Shown here piece after piece: positions 26,805 to 36,511 of a stretch of 64,000 nucleotides of DNA; position 1 is the stretch's first letter; every line of letters starts with the position of its first letter. A model generated the notes under the pieces. The model made no database searches. It had not been told where the DNA came from and was given only the letters and a program-made list of their open reading frames with translations. The stretch lies in contig NZ_FOJP01000001.1 in NCBI RefSeq assembly GCF_900111835.1, positions 124,001-188,000 on the forward strand. The letters are read 5' to 3'. The stretch is from Metapseudomonas otitidis. Lineage in GTDB: Bacteria > Pseudomonadota > Gammaproteobacteria > Pseudomonadales > Pseudomonadaceae. The position numbers and the translations under genes were made by a program.

Positions 26805-29114
26805 TTACTCGCGACGCAGCGCCGGGTCGTCCGGGTTCAGTTGCTCCAGCTCGGCCAGCAGGGCCTGCACCCGCTGGATCTGCCCCGCCTCGCGCCAGTA
26901 GGCGATCAGCGCCAGGCGGGCCTCGCGGTGGGCCGGCTGGCTTTCCAGCACCAGCTCCAGGCGCCGGCAGGCCTCCTCCAGCCGGCCGGCATCGTGCAGC
27001 AGCGTGGCCAGTGCGTAGCCGTAGCCCGGGTTGCCCGGCTCCAGCCGGACGGCGTGTTCGAGGGCCTGCAGCGCGCCGCTGCGATCACCCCGGCGCAGCA
27101 GGGCCAGGCCCCGTGCATGGTGCAGGGCGCCCGCCTCGGGGTGTTGGGCCAGGACCTGGTCCAGCAGGGCCAGGGCTTCGTCGCCGCGCTGGTTGGCGTC
27201 CAGCCACTGGGCCAGGGCGACGGTGCCGGGCAGGTAGTCCGGGTTGCGTGCCAGCAGGGTGCGCAGGCGGCCTTCCACCTGGTCGGCGCGGCCGTCGGCC
27301 TGTTGCAGGGCGGCCAGGGCCAACTGCACCTCCGGGCGCTCGGCCTGGCTGCTGAGGGCGGCCTCGTATTCACCGATGGCCTGGCTCCAGGCGCGCTGGT
27401 AGTTGCCCAGCCCGGTGGTGCGCATGCCCAGCAGGTCGCGGGCGGCGGCGATGCGCACGGCACGCACGCGGTCGCTCAGCAGCGGGCCCAGCAGGTCGCG
27501 GCGCTGCTCCGGCGGCAGCAGGGCACTGACGGCGCGGATGGCCGCCTCGCGCACCTGGGGCGCGGCGTGGTTGAGGTCGTTGGCGGCCACCTTCAGCGCG
27601 CGCTCGCTGGGGTAGGCCGGCAGCTCCGCCAGCAGGGTGGCGCGGCGGATGGCCGGCAGGTCGGCACGCTCCAGCTGCTGGAACAGCGCCCGCGAGGCGC
27701 CCGGCTTGCCCTGGCGCACCAGGGCCAGGCTCTCGTCATAACGTGGCGCACCGGCCTGGGTGCGGCCGTACCAGCGCTCGAACTCGCCCACCAGGGTCTC
27801 GTTGGGCAGGTTGGCGTGGCAGGCCTGGCAGGCATCCGAGGTGCCCAGCTTCAGGGCGTGGGCCGGGTCCGGCAGGCTGAAGCGGTGGTCGTGGCGCAGG
27901 TCGTTGCCCAGCAGCGTGCGTGACGGCATGTGGCAGTCGACGCAGCGCGAGCCGGCCTCGCCGGAACGGTGGTGATGGTGGTCGGGGCTGCTGTAGTCCC
28001 GCGCCCGCAGGCCCCGGTCGTCGATGCCGGCGACAAGGCTGCGGCCCTCGGGGTTGTGGCACTGGGTGCAGAGGCCGTCGCCTTCCACCTTCAGGGTGCC
28101 GGCGTGGGGATCGTGGCAGGTGGTGCAGCTCAGGCCGCGTGCGTACATGCGGCTCTGGGTGAAGGCGCCGTATTCGTAGACCTGCTCCTTGAAGTGGCCG
28201 TTCAGCTCGTACAGCTCGCGGGTCAGGGCGGCGGGCAGGTAGTCGTCCATGAAACGGTCCTGCACCTGGTAGCCCTCGCCCAGGGGCGTGCGACGGGCGT
28301 GGCAGCGCGCGCAGCTTTCCACCTGGAGGCGGCTGCTGGCGCGGCTGAGGTCCAGGCTGAAGCCGGCCTGGGCGTGCAGGCCGCTGAATCGCGCCCACTC
28401 CAGGTGGCGCGAGGCCGGGCCGTGGCAGGCCTGGCAGCCGACGCCGGGGCTCTGCCACTGGCTGGCATAGCGGTCGGTCGCGGCGTCGTAGTTCTTCTGG
28501 AAGCCGCTGGTGTGGCAGTCGATGCACTGCAGGTTGGCGTTCTGCCCGGGCTGGGCCCAGTGGCTGTCGGCCCTGCTGTCGACGCCCTGGCCCGCCGGCA
28601 GGCGGAACCAGGCCTGGCGCTGCACGTCCCAGGCGATGTCGAGGGCCTGGTAGCGCCCGTCCGGGAAGGCCAGCAGGACCTGCTGCAGCGGTTCGACGCC
28701 GATCACCCAGGCCACCCGGTAGTCGCCTTGCTGGCCGTCCGCTCCGGCCGTGTTCACCCAGAAGCCGCCGTCGCGCTGGAAGAAGCGCGTGGCGCCGGCG
28801 CCATCCTCGAAGCGGGCGTCATTGAAGTCGCCCTTCACCGTACTGGCGCTGGCTTCCTGCAGGGCGAGCTGGTGGTGGGAGCCCTTCCAGGCACGGGCCT
28901 GGGGCGCGTGGCAGGTGGCGCACTGCTGCTCGTCCACCCACTGCGCGGGGCTGTCGTCGAGGCTTGCGCGGGGCGTGCTGGCCGGCGTGTAGGGACGCCC
29001 GCCGGCGATCCACAGCCAACTGCCCAGTCCCAGCAGCACCGCCAGCGACAGCAGCACCGGCAGCACGTAGCTGCGGCGTGGGCGGGTGGAGGGCGTGGGG
29101 CTCGGATCAGGCAT
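26805..29114 (-). CDS. Octahaem c-type cytochrome with HEAT and TPR repeats
   Basis: 769 aa. A short proline-rich cytoplasmic tail, then a membrane anchor or signal (YVLPVLLSLAVLLGLGSWLW, about 16-35), so the bulk is periplasmic. Eight CxxCH haem sites begin at Cys 65, 197, 227, 268, 330, 349, 391 and 429, with a His-rich HHHH stretch near 380 (cytochrome c554-like region). Residues about 460-555 resemble HEAT repeats (PQVREAAIRAVSALL, DRVRAVRIAAARDLL); about 580-760 are TPR-like units. No partner dehydrogenase is adjacent. The LysR gene lies 63 bases upstream on the same strand. Likely multihaem electron carrier with a protein-docking tail; redox partner unknown. Confidence 0.82.
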   Translation of the reverse strand: MPDPSPTPSTRPRRSYVLPVLLSLAVLLGLGSWLWIAGGRPYTPASTPRASLDDSPAQWVDEQQCATCHAPQARAWKGSHHQLALQEASASTVKGDFNDARFEDGAGATRFFQRDGGFWVNTAGADGQQGDYRVAWVIGVEPLQQVLLAFPDGRYQALDIAWDVQRQAWFRLPAGQGVDSRADSHWAQPGQNANLQCIDCHTSGFQKNYDAATDRYASQWQSPGVGCQACHGPASRHLEWARFSGLHAQAGFSLDLSRASSRLQVESCARCHARRTPLGEGYQVQDRFMDDYLPAALTRELYELNGHFKEQVYEYGAFTQSRMYARGLSCTTCHDPHAGTLKVEGDGLCTQCHNPEGRSLVAGIDDRGLRARDYSSPDHHHHRSGEAGSRCVDCHMPSRTLLGNDLRHDHRFSLPDPAHALKLGTSDACQACHANLPNETLVGEFERWYGRTQAGAPRYDESLALVRQGKPGASRALFQQLERADLPAIRRATLLAELPAYPSERALKVAANDLNHAAPQVREAAIRAVSALLPPEQRRDLLGPLLSDRVRAVRIAAARDLLGMRTTGLGNYQRAWSQAIGEYEAALSSQAERPEVQLALAALQQADGRADQVEGRLRTLLARNPDYLPGTVALAQWLDANQRGDEALALLDQVLAQHPEAGALHHARGLALLRRGDRSGALQALEHAVRLEPGNPGYGYALATLLHDAGRLEEACRRLELVLESQPAHREARLALIAYWREAGQIQRVQALLAELEQLNPDDPALRRE

Positions 29115-29177
29115 GCAGACGTCCGCTGTGGCGCATGGGCACGGAAGGCGGCAGCTTCCGTGAAGGCGTGGGGGCTG

Positions 29178-30113
29178 TCAAACCAGCGCCTGCGGCTCGC
29201 CCGGGTGGGGCCGCTCGCGGCGCAGGTCGCCGGTGGTGGCCTGCAGCTGGTGCCGCACCCAGTTGCCGAAGGCACGCACCGCCGGGCGTTCCGCCTTCAA
29301 CGGGTCGGCCACCAGGTAGTAGCCCCGGGGCGAATCGATGCTGGTCTCGAAGGGGCGCACCAGCAGGCCCCGGGCCAGGGCATCGCCGCTGAGCAGGTTG
29401 TCGCCGATGGCCACGCCCTGGGCGGCGATGCAGGCCGACTGGGCGCAATGGGCATCGGAGAAGACGATGCCGCTGGAGGCGTCCACCTGGGAGGCGCCGG
29501 CGGTGGCCAGCCAGACCCGCCAGTCGCTGTGGTCGTTCATGTGCAGCAGGGGGAAGCCCGCCAGCTCGGTTGGGTGCTTGAGCCCGCCGTGGGCATTGAT
29601 CAGGCGCGGGCTGCACACCGGGAAGAAGCGCAAGGCGACGATCTGCTCCACCCACTGGTCCGGCCAGTCGCCCATGCCGTAGGCGATGAACAGGTCGGCC
29701 TGGGGGTTGCGGGTGTCGTCCGGCGTGCGGGGCGAGACCACCTGCAGTTGCACCTGCGGGTACTGGCGCTGGAAGGAGCCGATGTGGTGGCACAGCCAAT
29801 AGGTGGCGAAGCCGGGGTTGCAGCTTACGCAGAGCCGCCCGGAGACCTCCTGCTGGTCCAGCCCCAGCGCGGCCTCGCGCAGGCTGGACAGCGCCCGCTG
29901 CACCTCCCGGGCGTAGCGCTCGCCCCGGTAGGTGAGGCCGATGCCACGGCCGATGCGCTCGGTGAGGGCGAAGCCGAGGGCCTCTTCCAGGCTGCTGATC
30001 TGGTGGCTGATGGCGCTGCGGGTGAGGCTCAGCTCGCGGGCGGCGGCGGAGACGCTGCCCAGCCGGGCGACGGCGTCGAGGGCGCGCAGGGCGGTCATCG
30101 AAGGGAAGCGCAT
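29178..30113 (-). CDS. LysR-family regulator divergent from the AruI-like operon
   Basis: 311 aa from the ATG at 30113, which has GGAG 8 bases upstream; an in-frame ATG at 30164 would add 17 atypical residues. The N-terminal HTH reads MTALRALDAVARLGSV then SLTRSAISHQISSLEEALG, the GcvA-like subgroup; effector domain follows. 154 bases of shared intergenic DNA separate it from the ThDP enzyme gene, so it is the natural regulator of that operon. It could also drive the cytochrome gene downstream of it. Effector unknown; an arginine-related keto acid is a guess. Confidence 0.88.
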   Translation of the reverse strand: MRFPSMTALRALDAVARLGSVSAAARELSLTRSAISHQISSLEEALGFALTERIGRGIGLTYRGERYAREVQRALSSLREAALGLDQQEVSGRLCVSCNPGFATYWLCHHIGSFQRQYPQVQLQVVSPRTPDDTRNPQADLFIAYGMGDWPDQWVEQIVALRFFPVCSPRLINAHGGLKHPTELAGFPLLHMNDHSDWRVWLATAGASQVDASSGIVFSDAHCAQSACIAAQGVAIGDNLLSGDALARGLLVRPFETSIDSPRGYYLVADPLKAERPAVRAFGNWVRHQLQATTGDLRRERPHPGEPQALV

Positions 30114-30174
30114 GGGCGGCTCCAGGGCGGCGGTAAAGGTCCAATGGTGAGCAGGATCGAACAATAAGGCAAAA

Positions 30175-30187
30175 ACAATTCGATTGT
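30175..30187. promoter_or_regulatory. Inverted repeat in the LysR/AruI-like intergenic region
   Basis: ACAAT-TCG-ATTGT, 5 bp arms, about 60 bases before the LysR start. Candidate LysR operator; short and unproven. Confidence 0.35.
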
Positions 30188-30267
30188 AGTTGCGTGTCGT
30201 TCACCAATACTGGAGCCCTTCCTCCGGCGGAAGCCGGGAGCCCATAACCAGAACAAGAGGTGCTCGC

Positions 30268-31872
30268 ATGGCCCGTTGTGCCCAGGCGCTCGTCCAGTTG
30301 CTCGAAGGCTACGGTGTCGACACCGTCTTCGGCATTCCCGGCGTGCATACCGTCGAGCTGTACCGCGGCCTGCACGGCAGCCGCCTGCGGCATGTCAGCC
30401 CGCGCCACGAGCAGGGGGCCGGCTTCATGGCCGACGGCTATGCCCGTGCCAGCGGCAAGCCGGGGGTGTGCTTCATCATCACCGGCCCGGGCATGACCAA
30501 CATCCTCACCGCCATGGGCCAGGCCTACGCCGACTCGGTGCCCATGCTGGTGATCTCCACCACCAGCCGTCGCGAGCACCAGGCCCTGGGTCACGGCTAC
30601 CTCCACGAGCTGCCGGACCAGCGCGCCATGGTCGCCGGCGTCTGCGCCTTCAGCCACACCCTGCAGCGCCCCGACGAACTGCCCGAGGTGCTGGCCCGCG
30701 CCTTCGGTCTGTTCCGTTGCGCCCGCCCGCGCCCGGTGCACATCGAGATTCCCCTGGACGTGCTGGAGATGCCCGCCGATGGCCTGGACCTGCGTCCGCG
30801 CCCGCTGCCCGAGGCCGCCGCGCCGGCACCGGCGGCCGTGGCCGAGGCGGTCGCCCTGCTGGCCCGCGCCCGGCGCCCGCTGATCCTCGCTGGCGGCGGG
30901 GCCCGGGGTGCCGGCCCTGCCCTGCGCCAGCTGGCCGAGCGCCTGCAGGCGCCGGTGGCCCTCACCACCAACGCCCGGGGCCTGCTGGAGCCCGGGCATC
31001 CGCTGCTGCTCGACGGGGTGCAGTCCGCTGCCCACGGCCGGGCGCTGTTCGCCGAGGCCGATGCGGTCCTGGCCGTCGGGACCGAGCTGGGCGAGACCGA
31101 CTACGACTTCTTCGGCCTCGGCCCCTTCCGCGTCGAGGCGTCGCTGATCCGCCTGGACATCGATCCGTTGCAGGTACTCGGTGCCGCCCGGGCCGACGTC
31201 GGCCTGCTGGGCGATGCCCGTCTTGGCCTGGAGGCGCTGCTGGCGGCACTGCCCGCCGGAGCGGGCGACGGTGACTGGGCCCGGGCTGCCGTGGCGCGGG
31301 TCAATACCTGCGAGCGCGACGGCTGGAGCCCCCGGCAACGGGCGATGCAGGCCCTGCTGGACACCCTGCGCGACAGCCTGCCGGCACCGATCCTGGTGGG
31401 CGACTCCACCCAGCCGGTCTACCAGGGCGCCCTGGGCTACCGGGCCCCGGCGCCGGCCAGCTGGTTCAACGCCGGCACCGGCTACGGCACCCTCGGCTAC
31501 GCCTTGCCGGCGGCCATCGGTGCCAAGCTGGCCTGCCCCCGTCGCCCGGTGCTGGCGCTGGTGGGCGACGGCGGCCTGCAGTTCTCCAGCGCCGAGCTGA
31601 TCGCCGCCCGCGAGGCCGGGGCCGGGGTGATCCTGGTGCTATGGAACAACCGCTGCTACGGCGAGATCCGCGACAGCATGCTGGCCCGCGAGGTGCCGCC
31701 GCTGGGGGTGGACATCCTCGCGCCGGACTTCGCCGCCCTGGCCCGTGCCTGCCATGTCCGCCACCACCGCGTGGCCGGCCTGGAGGCGTTGGGTGCGCTG
31801 CTCGGCGAGCTGGACGGGAGCGCCGAGCCGCACCTGGTCGAGCTCGACGCCGCCGACTTCCTGCCTGCCTGA
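30268..31872 (+). CDS. ThDP-dependent decarboxylase, AruI-like (5-guanidino-2-oxopentanoate decarboxylase family)
   Basis: 534 aa member of the acetolactate synthase/benzoylformate decarboxylase superfamily. N-terminal Pyr domain: GIPGVHTVELYRGL and the catalytic Glu in PRHEQGAGFMADGYARASG (about residues 48-66). C-terminal PP domain: the ThDP motif from GDGGLQFSS to NNRCYGEIR (about 433-471). It resembles AruI of the arginine transaminase pathway, which decarboxylates 2-ketoarginine to 4-guanidinobutanal. An AruH-like aminotransferase in the same apparent operon strengthens this. GAGG before the ATG at 30268. Substrate identity remains inference; other 2-keto acids are possible. Confidence 0.85.
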   Translation: MARCAQALVQLLEGYGVDTVFGIPGVHTVELYRGLHGSRLRHVSPRHEQGAGFMADGYARASGKPGVCFIITGPGMTNILTAMGQAYADSVPMLVISTTSRREHQALGHGYLHELPDQRAMVAGVCAFSHTLQRPDELPEVLARAFGLFRCARPRPVHIEIPLDVLEMPADGLDLRPRPLPEAAAPAPAAVAEAVALLARARRPLILAGGGARGAGPALRQLAERLQAPVALTTNARGLLEPGHPLLLDGVQSAAHGRALFAEADAVLAVGTELGETDYDFFGLGPFRVEASLIRLDIDPLQVLGAARADVGLLGDARLGLEALLAALPAGAGDGDWARAAVARVNTCERDGWSPRQRAMQALLDTLRDSLPAPILVGDSTQPVYQGALGYRAPAPASWFNAGTGYGTLGYALPAAIGAKLACPRRPVLALVGDGGLQFSSAELIAAREAGAGVILVLWNNRCYGEIRDSMLAREVPPLGVDILAPDFAALARACHVRHHRVAGLEALGALLGELDGSAEPHLVELDAADFLPA

Positions 31873-31885
31873 GCCCGGAGCGCCC

Positions 31886-33463
31886 ATGTCTGCCAAAGCC
31901 TTTGCCCTCGATTGGGTGGAACGCCATCGCCAGCCGCTGTCCGACTGGCACCAGGTGATCTGGCACTTCGCCGAGCCGGCCTTCCGCGAGTACAAGTCCT
32001 GCGCCTGGTACGTCGACCTGCTGCGCCGCGAGGGCTTCACCGTGGAGGAGGCCAGCGGCGGCATGCCCACGGCCTTCTGCGCCACCTTCAGCACCGGCGA
32101 CGGCCCGGTGCTGGCCAGCTACGCCGAGTACGACGCGGTGCCTGGCAACTGCCAGGCCGCCACCACCCGGCCGATGCCCCGGGAGGGCCTGTCGCGCTTC
32201 GCCCCGGGCCACACCGACCCGCACTCGGCCCTGGGTATCAGCGCCCTGGGTGGGGTGCTGGCCGCCAAGGCCGCCATGCAGGCGCACGGCCTCAAGGGCA
32301 CCCTGCGCTTCTTCGGCGAGCCGGCGGAGAAGCTGCGCGCCTCCAAGCCGGTGCACGCGGCCAAGGGGTACTACGACGACCTCGACGCGGCCATCAGCTT
32401 CCACCCCACCTACATGCTGCCGCTGAACAACACCACCACCTGGGATACCCACTGCGGCATCGCCTACGCCTTCATCTACAGCTTCACCTGCGAGGCGCCC
32501 CAGGACTGGATCGCCGCCGACGCCTACAGCCCGATCCCGCAGAACCACCTGGCGGCCCGCGCGCCGGGCGCCAACGACGCGCTGGTGCACTTCTACACCC
32601 TCAACGAGAGCCTGCGTCGCTCCACCCTGCCGTTCACGGGCCTGTGGAGCTTCAACGAGGCCATCCTCACCGCCGGCCAGGCCACCGCCGACAACCTGCC
32701 GCCGCACCTGGCGCAGATCCAGTACCTGCTGCGCTGCGATTCCATCGAGCAGGCCGAGACCGTCTGCCGGGTGATGGACAACAACGCCGCGGCTGCGGCC
32801 TTGGCCACCGGCTGCCAGTGGAAGAAGACCTGGGTGTGCAAGTCCCGTGGCGGGTTGCCCAACCACGTGCTGGCCCAGGCCACCTACGACAACCTGGCCG
32901 CCGTCGGTGCGCCGCAGTGGGGCGATGCGGCCATCGCCGTGGCCCGGGAGATCCAGGCCAACCTGGGGCTGGAGCCCATGGAGCGGCCCTTCCTCGCGGC
33001 CACCGAGGCCCTCATCGACCCCCGCGAGTGCGAGCGCCAGTTGCGCCTGCAGATGCCGGCCTGGCAGCGCCACCTGACCTCCGACGACTACCCGGAATAC
33101 ACCTGGCATTGCCCGACGGTGCGCCTGCTGGTGGCGCGGCCGATGCTCGCCGCCGCCGGCACGCCCTACCCGGACTGGGTGGCCAATGCCCTGGGCGGCA
33201 TCCGCGAGACCATCGACCCGATGATCCAGGTGGCGGCCAAGACCATCGCCGCGACCCTGGTGGACCTGCTCACCCGGCCCGAGCTGCTGGGGGCCGCGCG
33301 GGACGAGTTCGTCCGGCGCACCGGTGGCGGCATCGGCGGCGAGCACTGGCAGGCACCGCTGCTGCCGGCTGATTTCGAGGCGCCGCACCGCTTCCGCTGG
33401 CCGGAGTACATCCGCACCGTGCGGGGCGAAGAGTGGTGGATTCCGGCGCGGGACGACGAATGA
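31886..33463 (+). CDS. M20-family amidohydrolase, AbgB-like, atypical metal site
   Basis: 525 aa cytoplasmic metallohydrolase resembling the B subunit of aminobenzoyl-glutamate hydrolase. N-terminal FAEPAFREYKSCAWYVDLLRREGFTVE and GGMPTAFCATF match the family. The dimetal region reads EYDAVPG (81-87), then PGHTDPHS (107-114) where M20D enzymes normally have GHxCGH, and FGEPAEK (143-149). The Cys ligand is thus replaced. GGAG before the ATG, 13 bases after the decarboxylase stop. It likely cleaves an N-acyl or amide bond of the imported substrate, freeing an amino acid for the transaminase; inferred from context. Confidence 0.82.
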   Translation: MSAKAFALDWVERHRQPLSDWHQVIWHFAEPAFREYKSCAWYVDLLRREGFTVEEASGGMPTAFCATFSTGDGPVLASYAEYDAVPGNCQAATTRPMPREGLSRFAPGHTDPHSALGISALGGVLAAKAAMQAHGLKGTLRFFGEPAEKLRASKPVHAAKGYYDDLDAAISFHPTYMLPLNNTTTWDTHCGIAYAFIYSFTCEAPQDWIAADAYSPIPQNHLAARAPGANDALVHFYTLNESLRRSTLPFTGLWSFNEAILTAGQATADNLPPHLAQIQYLLRCDSIEQAETVCRVMDNNAAAAALATGCQWKKTWVCKSRGGLPNHVLAQATYDNLAAVGAPQWGDAAIAVAREIQANLGLEPMERPFLAATEALIDPRECERQLRLQMPAWQRHLTSDDYPEYTWHCPTVRLLVARPMLAAAGTPYPDWVANALGGIRETIDPMIQVAAKTIAATLVDLLTRPELLGAARDEFVRRTGGGIGGEHWQAPLLPADFEAPHRFRWPEYIRTVRGEEWWIPARDDE

Positions 33464-33477
33464 ACGGGAGCGAAGCG

Positions 33478-34269
<792 letters not shown>

Positions 34270-34307
34270 ATCCCCTGACAACAACGACCACAACCGAGGG
34301 AATCCAC

Positions 34308-35072
34308 ATGAAGAAAACCCTTCTCGCCCTGCTCCTGGCCACCGCCAGCCACGCAGCGACGGCCCAGGAGACCATCGTCTTCGGCATCGCCCTGGAGCCC
34401 TACCCGCCGTTCTCCTTCAAGAGCGGCAAAGGTGAATGGAGCGGCTTCGAGCCGGAGCTGATCCGTGCGGTGTGCGAACGCCTGCAGGCCCAGTGCCCGC
34501 TCAACGAGATGGCCTGGGACGGGCTGATCCCCGCGCTCAAGGCGCAGCAGGTGGACGTGGTGCTGAACTCCCTGTCGATCACCCCCGAGCGGCGCCAGGT
34601 GGTGGACTTCAGCGAGCCCTATTTCTTCACCCCGGCGCTGTGGGTCGCCGACCGCAGCCTGGACGTGGCGCCCACGCCGGAGGGGCTCAAGGGCCTGATC
34701 ATCGGCGTGCAGGGCTCCACCACCCACTCGGCGTACGTCAAGGCGCACTACGGCAAGACCTCCACGGTGCGCTACTACAACGACCAGGACGACCTGCTCG
34801 CCGACCTGCGCAGCGGCCGTGTCGACATCCTCCTCGCCGACCAGCTGGCGGTGGAGCCGCTGCTCGACCTGCCGGACAACGCCATGCTCGCCAGCAAGGG
34901 CGTGGCGCCCCAGGACCCGCTGCTGGGCGAAGGCGTCGGCGCGGCGGTACGCAAGGGCAACGATGCCCTGCGCGAGCGCCTCAACCAGACCCTGCAGGCG
35001 CTGCGCGACGACGGCACCTACGACGCCATCCGCAGCCGCTACTTCAAGACCGACATCGCGGCGCGGCCATGA
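34308..35072 (+). CDS. Polar amino acid ABC transporter binding protein (LAO/ArtJ-like)
   Basis: Periplasmic receptor, 254 aa, signal peptide about 1-19. SBP_bac_3 markers: GIALEPYPPFSFKS, GFEPELIRAVCERLQ, MAWDGLIPALKAQQVDVV, SLSITPERRQVVDFSEPYFF. The pattern is that of lysine/arginine/ornithine and histidine receptors, which fits an arginine-type substrate. It ends inside the start of the first permease (ATGA). GAGGGAA precedes the ATG. Confidence 0.92.
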   Translation: MKKTLLALLLATASHAATAQETIVFGIALEPYPPFSFKSGKGEWSGFEPELIRAVCERLQAQCPLNEMAWDGLIPALKAQQVDVVLNSLSITPERRQVVDFSEPYFFTPALWVADRSLDVAPTPEGLKGLIIGVQGSTTHSAYVKAHYGKTSTVRYYNDQDDLLADLRSGRVDILLADQLAVEPLLDLPDNAMLASKGVAPQDPLLGEGVGAAVRKGNDALRERLNQTLQALRDDGTYDAIRSRYFKTDIAARP

Positions 35073-35782
35073 TGGCGCCCGACTTCTCCCGGCTGCTGTT
35101 CGCCGACGGCTGGCTGCAGGCCCTGGCCGAGGGTGCCATCCGCACCCTGGGCATCTCCCTGGGGGCGTTCGTCCTCGGGCTGGTGCTGGGGCTGAGCGTG
35201 GCCCTGCTGAAGCTGTGGGGGCCGCGCTGGCTGGTGATCTGGGCCAACTGCTACACCACGCTGTACCGCGCGGTGCCGGAGCTGCTGCTGATCCTGCTGC
35301 TGTACTACGCCGGCTCCGACCTGCTCAACCTGCTGATGGCCGCCGCCGGCCAGCCGCCGGTGGAGGTCAACGGCTTCCTCGCCGCCATCGTGGTGCTGGG
35401 CATCGTCCAGGGCGCCTATTCAGCGGAGATCATCCGTGGCGCCATCGAGGCCATTCCGGTGGGCCAGGTGGAGGCGGCGCGGGCCTACGGCATGCGCCCG
35501 CTGCTGGTGCTGCGCCGGGTGCTGCTGCCGAGCATGCTGCCCCACGTGGTCGCCGGGCTGTCCAACCTCTGGCTGGTGCTGGTCAAGGACAGCGCGCTGA
35601 TCAGCGTGGTGGGCTACAGCGAACTGCTGGGCGCGGGGCGCCAGGCGGCGGCCTCGACCAAGCACTACCTGATGTTCTACCTGGTGGTCGCGGCCTTCTA
35701 CTACGTCATCACCCTGTGTTCCGGGCTGGTCTTCCGCCGTATCGAAGCGCGCTTCGAGCGGTGGATGCCCCGGCTCGCCTAG
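35069..35782 (+). CDS. Polar amino acid ABC transporter permease 1
   Basis: 237 aa, HisQ/ArtQ-type. Hydrophobic segments include RTLGISLGAFVLGLVLGLSV and LLLILLLYYAGSDLLNLL; the docking loop is EAARAYGMRPLLVLRRVLLP. Starts within the stop of the binding-protein gene, so translation is coupled. A strong AGGAGG lies between it and the second permease. Confidence 0.92.
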   Translation: MMAPDFSRLLFADGWLQALAEGAIRTLGISLGAFVLGLVLGLSVALLKLWGPRWLVIWANCYTTLYRAVPELLLILLLYYAGSDLLNLLMAAAGQPPVEVNGFLAAIVVLGIVQGAYSAEIIRGAIEAIPVGQVEAARAYGMRPLLVLRRVLLPSMLPHVVAGLSNLWLVLVKDSALISVVGYSELLGAGRQAAASTKHYLMFYLVVAAFYYVITLCSGLVFRRIEARFERWMPRLA

Positions 35783-35790
35783 GAGGCCCC

Positions 35791-36480
35791 ATGGACTTTT
35801 CCTGGCTGGACGGTTTCATCGGCGAGCTTTCCCGTGGCGTGCTGCTGACGGTGCAGCTGCTGCTGGTGTCGGCGGTCTTCGGCTTCCTGCTGGCCGTTGC
35901 CGTAGCGCTGGCGCGGCTGGCCCGCAACCCGCTGCTGGCCGGCGCGGCGCGGTTCTACACCAGCGTGCTGCGGGGTACGCCGCTGCTGGTGCAGATCTAC
36001 ATCCTCTACTACGGCCTCGGCAGCGTGTTCGCCAGCTTCCCGCTGATCCGCCACAGCCTGCTCTGGCCGTACCTGCGCGAGGGCTTCTGGTACGTGGCGC
36101 TGGCCCTGACCCTGAGCGTGGGAGCCTATGTGGGCGAGGTGCTGCGCGGTGGCCTGCGGGCGGTGCCCCGGGGCGAACTGGAGGCGGCGCGGGCCTATGG
36201 CATGCGACCCGGGCAGGTGCTGCGGCGGGTGTGGATGCCACGGGCCCTGCAGATGCTGCGCCCGGCCCTGGCCGGGGAGAGCGTGATGCTGCTCAAGTCC
36301 ACGGCGCTGGCCTCCACCGTGGCGGTGACCGACCTGCTGGGGGCGGCGAACCTGGTGCGCGCGCAGACGCTGAAGGTGTACGAGCCGTTGCTGGTGGTGG
36401 CGGTGGTGTACATCGTCCTCGCCTTCCTCATCGAACAGGGCTTCGCGCGCATCGGCCGTACGCCGCAGCGCCAGGCCTGA
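35791..36480 (+). CDS. Polar amino acid ABC transporter permease 2
   Basis: 229 aa, HisM/ArtM-type. Segments: GVLLTVQLLLVSAVFGFLLA, the VLRGTPLLVQIYILYYGLG region typical of this class, and docking loop EAARAYGMRPGQVLRRVWMP, nearly identical to that of permease 1. AGGAGG precedes the ATG. Aminotransferase follows after 31 bases. Confidence 0.92.
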   Translation: MDFSWLDGFIGELSRGVLLTVQLLLVSAVFGFLLAVAVALARLARNPLLAGAARFYTSVLRGTPLLVQIYILYYGLGSVFASFPLIRHSLLWPYLREGFWYVALALTLSVGAYVGEVLRGGLRAVPRGELEAARAYGMRPGQVLRRVWMPRALQMLRPALAGESVMLLKSTALASTVAVTDLLGAANLVRAQTLKVYEPLLVVAVVYIVLAFLIEQGFARIGRTPQRQA

Positions 36481-36511
36481 ACCCATGGACCCGGACCCCA
36501 AGGAGCCGTGC

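Noticed and set aside
27930-30167. 745-codon open frame on the plus strand
   Set aside because: Runs across the antisense of both the cytochrome and the LysR gene and shows no family pattern; composition is that of a shadow.
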